Made by a program: the position numbers and the translations under genes | Assembly (NCBI GenBank): GCA_003218525.1 | Contig: QHNU01000022.1 | Span: 1 to 9,936 of the forward strand | From: Verrucomicrobiota bacterium | GTDB taxonomy: Bacteria > Verrucomicrobiota > Verrucomicrobiia > Chthoniobacterales > UBA10450 | DNA length: 9,936 nt | Direction: 5' to 3' | Part shown: piece by piece, positions 5,814 through 9,936 of the stretch | Layout of the letters: every line of letters begins with the position of its first letter | Numbering within the stretch: position 1 is the first letter of the stretch | The notes under the pieces: model-generated | Databases searched by the model: none | What the model saw: the letters and a program-made list of their open reading frames with translations, nothing else | What the model was told of the DNA's origin: nothing

Positions 5814-7052
5814 TCAGCGATGGGCGACCAGATGGGCGACCAGCTCTTCGTGAGGAACGAGCTGCTGCTCTCCGCTCGCAAGCTTCTTCACCGCGACGTT
5901 CGGCCATTCGTCACCAAATAAAATCGCGGTTTGCGCCCCAAGTTGTTCCGCTGTTTGGAATTGCCTCGGAACTTTTGTCGGCGACATCGGATAGTCCAGC
6001 CTATAGCCTTGATCGCGTAATTGCTGAATGACGGCGAGAGCGACGGCGCGACGCTCCTCCTTGGCGATCACCCCGTAAATTTCGATGCTGCGATCCGAAC
6101 GAACGGATGCTTCCAGTTCTCCAAGGGCCGACGGGTTCTCGTGAATCATTTCACCAAGAACGACATCGCCAATAGCGAAACCTAACGCTGGAAGAGAGAC
6201 CGCATTGTCGCTGAGCTGCGCGATGAGTTGGTCGTAACGTCCACCGCCGGCAATAGCGCGAAATTTGCCGGCCCGGTCGAATACTTCGAACACTACGCCG
6301 GTGTAATAAGCGAGGCCCCGAACAATTCCCACATCGACGGTGGCGAAATCGCTCAATCCGCGCGCCCTTAAGCTATCGATGATCCTGTTGAGCTTTGCGC
6401 TCTCGCCGCCTTTCTCCAAAATTTCGAAAACCGGTCCGGCCAACCCGCCCAGACGCTCCCTTGTTTTTGTGCGCGGTTCGCGTTCTGATTTATCGATTGT
6501 CTGTAAGATGTCTTCCCAGCGCTCCGAAGGTACTGCTTCGATTTTCAAAAGCTCCGTCCAAAACTCCCGGTCGCTGATCCGGACAACAAAGTCGTTTGCG
6601 CTGAAACCAAATCCGCGCACGACATCGATCGCCAGGGCAATCAGTTCTGCATCCGCTTCGGCCGATGGCTCTCCGATAATGTCGCAATTCAGCTGAAAAT
6701 GTTCGCGCAATCGTCCCCGCTGGGGGCGCTCATAACGGAAGACCTGCGGAATCGAGAACCACTTCAGAGGCTTGCGAAAATTCCGATGATTCGCCGCGAT
6801 GATGCGGGCGAGTGTGGGCGTCATTTCCGGCCGCAAAGCAACAGCGCGTTCCCCTTTGTCGACGAATTCGTAGAGCTGACGCACGATTTCGTCGCCCGAT
6901 TTCTTTTTGTAGAGATCGAGTTCCTCGAGCAGCGGGCCATCGTATTCGACGAAGCCGTAGCGGCGCGCGACCTCGCGCCATTTGGCGAAGATATAATTCC
7001 GCTCCGCGCAGGCGACGGGGAGAAAATCGCGAAATCCGGTAAGCGGTTGCAT
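5814..7052 (-). CDS. hisS: Histidine--tRNA ligase
   Basis: A cytoplasmic class II aminoacyl-tRNA synthetase that charges tRNA-His with histidine. The 412-aa length fits bacterial HisRS. Seen: the N-terminal GFRDFLP (residues 6-12); motif 1 region with YGFVEYDGPLLE (32-43); RPEMTPTLAR (74-83); motif 2 FRYERPQRGRLREHFQ (105-120); the histidine-specific signature RGLAYYTGVVFEVF (245-258); motif 3 AGGGRYDQL (268-276) with GFAIG (291-295); and a C-terminal anticodon-binding domain with P-R-Q-F-Q-T-A-E-Q-L-G-A (362-373). The signature carries Ala where many enzymes have Asp (RGLDYY); this variant also occurs in other HisRS lineages, so it is not a sign of inactivation. The end VAHLVAHR is coded by a tandem 12-bp repeat. 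It diverges from the small exported-protein gene and converges on the UVR-motif gene. Confidence 0.96.
   Translation of the reverse strand: MQPLTGFRDFLPVACAERNYIFAKWREVARRYGFVEYDGPLLEELDLYKKKSGDEIVRQLYEFVDKGERAVALRPEMTPTLARIIAANHRNFRKPLKWFSIPQVFRYERPQRGRLREHFQLNCDIIGEPSAEADAELIALAIDVVRGFGFSANDFVVRISDREFWTELLKIEAVPSERWEDILQTIDKSEREPRTKTRERLGGLAGPVFEILEKGGESAKLNRIIDSLRARGLSDFATVDVGIVRGLAYYTGVVFEVFDRAGKFRAIAGGGRYDQLIAQLSDNAVSLPALGFAIGDVVLGEMIHENPSALGELEASVRSDRSIEIYGVIAKEERRAVALAVIQQLRDQGYRLDYPMSPTKVPRQFQTAEQLGAQTAILFGDEWPNVAVKKLASGEQQLVPHEELVAHLVAHR
5819..5842 (-). repeat. 12-bp tandem duplication at the end of hisS
   Basis: The plus-strand unit GATGGGCGACCA occurs twice in a row and codes the duplicated V-A-H at the extreme C-terminus of HisRS (VAHLVAHR). 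It is in frame and probably neutral. Confidence 0.7.
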
Positions 7053-7068
7053 TCAGGTGGGGAGGACA

Positions 7069-7074
7069 ATTACA
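7069..7074 (-). promoter_or_regulatory. Possible -10 element of hisS
   Basis: TGTAAT on the minus strand matches the -10 consensus at five of six positions and ends 16 nt before the hisS ATG. No good -35 hexamer accompanies it. No T-box or other leader fold is evident in the 154-bp divergent gap 7053-7206. Confidence 0.3.
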
Positions 7075-7195
7075 GCAAGCTGCGGAAAAATGCGGCCGCC
7101 TCTCACACTGCTTCCGAACCCTCTGTGCGGTTGAATAAAACCCGTCGGCGGCGAGTCAAAATTAGTCACGACGGAGAGCATCCGTTAACCAAAGC

Positions 7196-7201
7196 AAAGG
7201 A
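7196..7201 (+). promoter_or_regulatory. Shine-Dalgarno site of the exported Thr-rich protein
   Basis: AAAGGA lies 5 nt before the ATG at 7207. It is one of only two clear ribosome-binding sites in the window and fixes this start. A TTGAAT at 7131-7136 might be part of the promoter, but no convincing -10 pairs with it. Confidence 0.6.
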
Positions 7202-7206
7202 CAAAC

Positions 7207-7611
7207 ATGAAAGACAACAGATTAACCAAAATGTTGGCGATAGGGGCGGCTTGCGCGCTTGCGGCTAGCGCAGCCATGGCGCAAACCACAACGTCAGTCG
7301 GTGCGAATGTTGGCCCGGTCGGGGTGGGATTGACCACAAGTTCCGGGGCGTTTGCTGCTGCGCCGGCCAATGACTACTTCACGTTCCGCACAGGAACGGC
7401 AGAGCCGGTGCGCTATTACTACACGCCCGAGACCACGATCGTGGATCCAGTTGGGCACACTGTGGCTTGGACGGATGTCCGTCCGGATATGCCTGCAACC
7501 GTTCACTATATCAGACAGGGTGACCGGATGATTGTTAAGCGGGTGGTACTGGCCAAACCAGTGACCGTGACAAAGGAAACTACCACCACGACGACCACAA
7601 CTCAGCCCTAA
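7207..7611 (+). CDS. Small exported protein with Thr-rich C-terminal tail
   Basis: A 134-aa protein of unknown family. Residues 1-25 form a standard Sec signal peptide: K/R-containing start, hydrophobic Ala/Leu core, and cleavage after A-M-A, leaving Q26 as the first mature residue. The mature chain is about 109 aa. It has a Thr/Ser/Gly-rich opening (TTTSVGANVGPVGVGLTTSS), a central region of likely beta strands (Y-F-T-F-R-T, V-R-Y-Y-Y-T-P-E-T-T-I-V-D, Y-I-R-Q-G-D-R-M-I-V-K-R-V-V-L) and a polythreonine tail (125-132). There are no cysteines after the signal peptide and no catalytic motif. It should be periplasmic or outer-surface. It has a real Shine-Dalgarno and its own strong terminator, so it is probably a single-gene transcript capable of high expression. 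It diverges from hisS and converges on galE. Confidence 0.8.
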   Translation: MKDNRLTKMLAIGAACALAASAAMAQTTTSVGANVGPVGVGLTTSSGAFAAAPANDYFTFRTGTAEPVRYYYTPETTIVDPVGHTVAWTDVRPDMPATVHYIRQGDRMIVKRVVLAKPVTVTKETTTTTTTTQP

Positions 7612-7640
7612 CAGGCAGCTGATCGTTTCGTAAGAAGCTC

Positions 7641-7676
7641 AAGGCCCGCCGGCAAAAACCGGCGGGCCTTTTCTTT
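7641..7676 (+). terminator. Rho-independent terminator after the exported-protein gene
   Basis: A perfect 12-bp stem (7641-7652 with 7659-7670, AAGGCCCGCCGG and complement), a 6-nt CAAAAA loop, then TTTTCTTT (7669-7676). This is a textbook intrinsic terminator 30 bp past the stop codon at 7611. Read on the minus strand the run after the stem is not T-rich, so it mainly serves the plus strand, though it could help end galE transcripts. Confidence 0.93.
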
Positions 7677-7720
7677 AGGCTGCGAGCCGATCATAGCCGC
7701 TTTTGTTTTGCAGTCGTGGC

Positions 7721-7748
7721 TGGCTGCCGCTGAGGACAGCGGCAGCTA
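7721..7748. other. Second strong hairpin in the convergent gap before galE's 3' end
   Basis: A perfect 10-bp inverted repeat GCTGCCGCTG (7723-7732) and its complement (7737-7746) with an AGGA loop; one G-T and one T-A pair extend it to 7721-7748. There is no T-run on either side in the right place. It lies 38 bp beyond the galE stop on the minus strand, so it may protect the galE 3' end or assist Rho-dependent termination. Nothing else is seen in the 174-bp gap 7612-7785 apart from the terminator. Confidence 0.5.
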
Positions 7749-7785
7749 CAAGCGGCCGGCAGACCTACGCATTGCCCCACTTTGA

Positions 7786-8757
7786 TCAATCGCCATAACC
7801 GTTCGGAAATTGCTGGTGCCATTTCCACGCGCTGGTGACGATTGTGTCGAGGGCTTGAAACTGTGGCTGCCAGCCCAGTTCGCGTTTAATCTTTTCCGAT
7901 GTCGCAATGAGCCGCGGCGGATCTCCACACCGACGAGGTTTTTCGATTACGGGAATCTCTTTGCCGGTCACTTTGCAACATGCGTCTATCACTTGCCGCA
8001 CGCTGGAACCGCCACCAGTGCCGAGATTATACGAGCCACTGGCTGACGCACCTAGGGCCAGGATATGTGCACGCGCCAAATCCAAAATATGGATGTAATC
8101 GCGAATACAGGTTCCATCCGGTGTGTCGTAATCTGTACCGAAAATTTCGACGTGCGGCTGTCGCCCGAGCGCGACTTTCAAGACGTTTGGAATCAAATGC
8201 GTTTCCCAACGATGATCTTCCCCAAATTTTCCTGACGCTCCGGCCGCGTTAAAATAACGCAGCGAGACGAACCGTAGTCCGTGGATCTGATCGTACCAGC
8301 GGAGAATTTTTTCAAACGCGAGTTTGGATTCCCCGTACGGGTTTATCGGCCGTTGGGGAAAAGACTCATCAATCGGTGTGCGCTCGGGCAAACCAAATGT
8401 TGCGCAAGAGGATGAAAAAACGATTTGCCGAACGTCCGCGGCGGTCATGGCATCGAGCAGATTCAAACCATTGGCAATGTTGTTTCGAAAATACTTGGAA
8501 GGATCGCGCATCGACTCGCCGACCAAGGCGCTGGCAGCGAAATGCATTATTGCATCCGGGCATGAACGAACGACGGCCTGCGCGAGTCCATCCCGATTGG
8601 CCAGGTCTAGCTGAATAAAATGGGCTCGCCGATCGACCGCCGCGCGATGCCCCTCAGATAGATTATCGAGAATGGCAACCTGGTGGCCTTCGTTCAGCAG
8701 GAGCTCGGCGCAGACACTGCCAATGTAGCCTGCTCCGCCAACGACGAGAATGTTCAT
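7786..8757 (-). CDS. galE: UDP-glucose 4-epimerase
   Basis: An NAD-dependent epimerase that interconverts UDP-glucose and UDP-galactose in the cytoplasm (Leloir pathway), supplying galactose for surface polysaccharide. From the ATG at 8757 it is 323 aa, normal for GalE. It opens with the Rossmann NAD site MNILVVGGAGYIGS (G7, G10, G13), then LDNLSEGHR (30-38), HFAASALVGES (72-82), SSSCATFG (115-122) and the catalytic Y141-x-x-x-K145 in NPYGESK. It continues with SLRYFNAAGA (165-174), DGTCIRDYIH (214-223) and YNLGTGGGSSV (243-253), all typical of GalE and not of other sugar epimerases. An in-frame ATG at 8793 would add 12 residues, but it overlaps the preceding gene and spoils the usual N-terminus. 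It follows the 3D lipoprotein gene by 32 bp and is probably co-transcribed. There is no good Shine-Dalgarno. Confidence 0.94.
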   Translation of the reverse strand: MNILVVGGAGYIGSVCAELLLNEGHQVAILDNLSEGHRAAVDRRAHFIQLDLANRDGLAQAVVRSCPDAIMHFAASALVGESMRDPSKYFRNNIANGLNLLDAMTAADVRQIVFSSSCATFGLPERTPIDESFPQRPINPYGESKLAFEKILRWYDQIHGLRFVSLRYFNAAGASGKFGEDHRWETHLIPNVLKVALGRQPHVEIFGTDYDTPDGTCIRDYIHILDLARAHILALGASASGSYNLGTGGGSSVRQVIDACCKVTGKEIPVIEKPRRCGDPPRLIATSEKIKRELGWQPQFQALDTIVTSAWKWHQQFPNGYGD

Positions 8758-8789
8758 CGCGCGTGAGTTTCGGCGCGATGCTCCCGAAA

Positions 8790-9371
8790 TCAAAGCCGCT
8801 TATCGGCGACTTCGATCGGTTTCTTTTTGCTATTTAATGCCACAAGCATCCGCCGGACTTTTTTGTGCCTCGCCCGTGGCGCAAGAATTTTCACGCTCCG
8901 TTCTTCTGAACCCCATTGGAGAATGTCGATATCAACATGCCGCACCCCCCAGCGCTTCATGTCGAGCCGCGAATTCTTGAATAGGTCGATCGTGTTTGTG
9001 CCGATGAGCGCACCGCCGTAGTCGTCGATGATATACTCCTGATTCGTGTCCACGAGGCGAAAGCGAGTGCCGAGCGGAAAGCGCGACCAATCGGAAGCCG
9101 CACTCACGACGTTCCGGCCGGAAAGGTACATGCCAACGGCATTGTGTTTTCCGCCTCCGCCACGTTCCGACGTGCAGTAGGCTGTGGTCCGCACGTTCAT
9201 TCGCTGTGGTTTCGCTTGGTTGCGGCTGGCCAGTGGTTGAGTGGCGCAACTTCCGAGAAATCCGGCGACTAAACACGCGAGCGTAAGTCGCAGCAGCAAT
9301 GATTTTTGCAAAACGCGCGCCGAATACCCGTTGAAGTCGAACCTGGCAAGCGATAATTTCCCTGCGCCCAT
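8790..9371 (-). CDS. 3D-domain lipoprotein (probable peptidoglycan-active)
   Basis: A 193-aa protein with a C-terminal 3D domain, the double-psi beta-barrel carrying three conserved aspartates found in MltA lytic transglycosylase and in YocH/YuiC-type cell-wall enzymes. Seen: TTAYCTSERGG (62-72), FPLGTRFRL (98-106), IIDDYGGALIGTNTIDLF (114-131) and RHVDIDIL (144-151). The likely Asp triad is D117, D129 and D147. A hydrophobic run (24-39) ends in L-G-S-C42, a lipobox, so the mature protein should be lipid-anchored at C42. The ATG at 9371 is chosen for its AAAGGGGA Shine-Dalgarno (9383-9376). It gives an unusually long n-region before the signal core, and a TTG at 9311 would give an ideal 21-residue lipoprotein signal. 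An ATG at 9428 overlaps the divergent gene and is less likely. It precedes galE by 32 bp. The basic C-terminal tail has no clear role. Confidence 0.85.
   Translation of the reverse strand: MGAGKLSLARFDFNGYSARVLQKSLLLRLTLACLVAGFLGSCATQPLASRNQAKPQRMNVRTTAYCTSERGGGGKHNAVGMYLSGRNVVSAASDWSRFPLGTRFRLVDTNQEYIIDDYGGALIGTNTIDLFKNSRLDMKRWGVRHVDIDILQWGSEERSVKILAPRARHKKVRRMLVALNSKKKPIEVADKRL
9331..9357 (+). promoter_or_regulatory. Possible promoter of the metallophosphoesterase gene
   Basis: TTGAAG (9331-9336, four of six) and GATAAT (9352-9357, five of six) are separated by 15 bp, shorter than ideal. Transcription would begin near 9364, just before the proposed TTG start at 9371. It lies within the 5' part of the divergent lipoprotein gene. 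Confidence 0.35.
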
Positions 9372-9936
9372 TGCGTCCCCTTTCCCTGACCCAAGCTTAT
9401 GTAGCAGAAAACGTGCTCCTGGATGCACGGCTTGGCCTCTTCCACGAACGCGAAGGTTGGCTGGCGATCGCAGACCTTCATTTCGGGTTCGAGCTGAGCC
9501 AACGCCTTGCCGGCCAACTGGTTCCGCTCTGGGGGATGGAATCTTCCAGCGGTCGTTTGCTGGGTCTAATCAGCGATTATCAACCGAGAACTCTGGTGAT
9601 TCTGGGCGACCTCGTGCACGATGACGCGGCCGTCGGACCCGCGCGGAAACTTTTATCGGAAGCGCGCACCTTTTGCGAAACGATCACCATCGCTGGCAAT
9701 CACGATCGCAAACTGCGCGGCGCGATTGACTTCGTCGAATCCTTCCAGACCAAAGGGTTCGAATTTTGCCATGGTGATGGCCCGCGGAAGAATTCCGGCC
9801 GGGTCGAAATCATCGGTCATTTCCATCCGGCAGCGACATTGCGTGATGGGGCCGGACTTCACTTGAAGTTTCCGGCGTTCGTCCAGGAGCCGACCTGCTG
9901 GATCATGCCGGCTTTTTCACCCTGGGCCGCCGGGAC
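9371..9936 (+). CDS. PdeM-like metallophosphoesterase (partial, C-terminus beyond right edge)
   Basis: A calcineurin-type metal-dependent phosphoesterase. About 188 residues are visible and the frame is open to the window end. Metal-ligand motifs are complete: ADLHFG (D35, H37), GDLVHD (G79-D84), GNHD (109-112), HGD (134-136) and GHFH (149-152). The spacing and the late PAFSPWAAG (180-188) match PdeM, an endonuclease or phosphodiesterase often encoded beside a DNA ligase; whether a ligase follows cannot be seen. The start is uncertain because there is no ATG in the right frame. TTG at 9371 keeps the first beta strand (V-A-E-N-V-L-L-D) and sits after a candidate promoter, so I use it. GTG at 9413 would remove that strand. 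The last in-frame stop upstream is at 9332-9334. With the TTG, this gene and the divergent lipoprotein gene overlap by one base at their start codons. Probably only a few tens of residues are missing. Confidence 0.8.
   Translation, partial: MRPLSLTQAYVAENVLLDARLGLFHEREGWLAIADLHFGFELSQRLAGQLVPLWGMESSSGRLLGLISDYQPRTLVILGDLVHDDAAVGPARKLLSEARTFCETITIAGNHDRKLRGAIDFVESFQTKGFEFCHGDGPRKNSGRVEIIGHFHPAATLRDGAGLHLKFPAFVQEPTCWIMPAFSPWAAG

Noticed and set aside
5203..5907. 234-codon minus-strand frame across the UVR-motif gene
   Set aside because: The opposite strand carries a recognisable UVR protein and this frame runs into the hisS 3' end; no motif is visible.
6699..7268. 189-codon plus-strand frame across the hisS start and the divergent gap
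   Set aside because: It is antisense to conserved HisRS residues and overlaps the well-supported exported-protein gene in another frame.
9241..9624. 127-codon plus-strand frame at the lipoprotein/phosphoesterase junction
   Set aside because: It crosses both real genes in the wrong frames, and its sequence is Pro/Arg-rich and motif-free.
4048..9936. XerD, UVR-motif protein and PdeM-like enzyme as a DNA-repair or defence system
   Set aside because: They lie on different strands and in separate transcription units, with hisS, galE and envelope genes between them, so common function is not supported.

Overview
The window looks like ordinary chromosomal backbone of a GC-rich, Gram-negative-type bacterium. 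The best guess is Verrucomicrobiota (soil Chthoniobacterales-like). That guess rests on protein flavour (the UvrB/UvrC-motif protein, the 584-residue envelope protein, the HisRS variant), on mostly weak or absent Shine-Dalgarno sites, and on a lipobox protein plus a complex I subunit. It is an inference, since there is no rRNA or other direct marker here. I see no tRNA, rRNA, CRISPR array, insertion sequence, prophage or plasmid feature.

Layout. Bases 1-4935 are one long minus-strand run. In transcription order it reads: xerD tyrosine recombinase (4935-4048), a 584-aa membrane-anchored protein (3980-2226), a small basic protein of about 104 aa (2137-1823), nuoA of complex I (1800-1429), a Dabb-domain protein (1317-1000), and a GT4 glycosyltransferase cut by the left edge (937-1). 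Candidate promoters precede the 584-aa gene and the small basic gene, so this is probably several overlapping transcription units, not one operon. A plus-strand gene for a UVR-motif protein (5023-5781) diverges from xerD and converges on hisS (7052-5814, minus). Diverging from hisS is a small exported Thr-rich protein (7207-7611), closed by a strong intrinsic terminator. Then comes a minus-strand pair, a 3D-domain lipoprotein (9371-8790) followed by galE (8757-7786). Diverging from that pair at the right edge is a PdeM-like metallophosphoesterase cut by the window end.

How the genes relate. Two genes concern cell-surface sugars (GT4, galE) and one probably the peptidoglycan or envelope (3D lipoprotein). 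XerD, the UVR-motif protein and the PdeM-like enzyme are DNA-maintenance types, but they sit in separate transcription units. Nothing in the order suggests a defence island or other dedicated system. The most unusual items are small: a textbook intrinsic-terminator shape (20-bp GC palindrome followed by nine Ts) inside the GT4 coding sequence in the sense direction; three starts with a -10-like hexamer exactly 9 nt upstream and no Shine-Dalgarno, suggesting leaderless transcripts; and a nuoA separated from the rest of the nuo genes.
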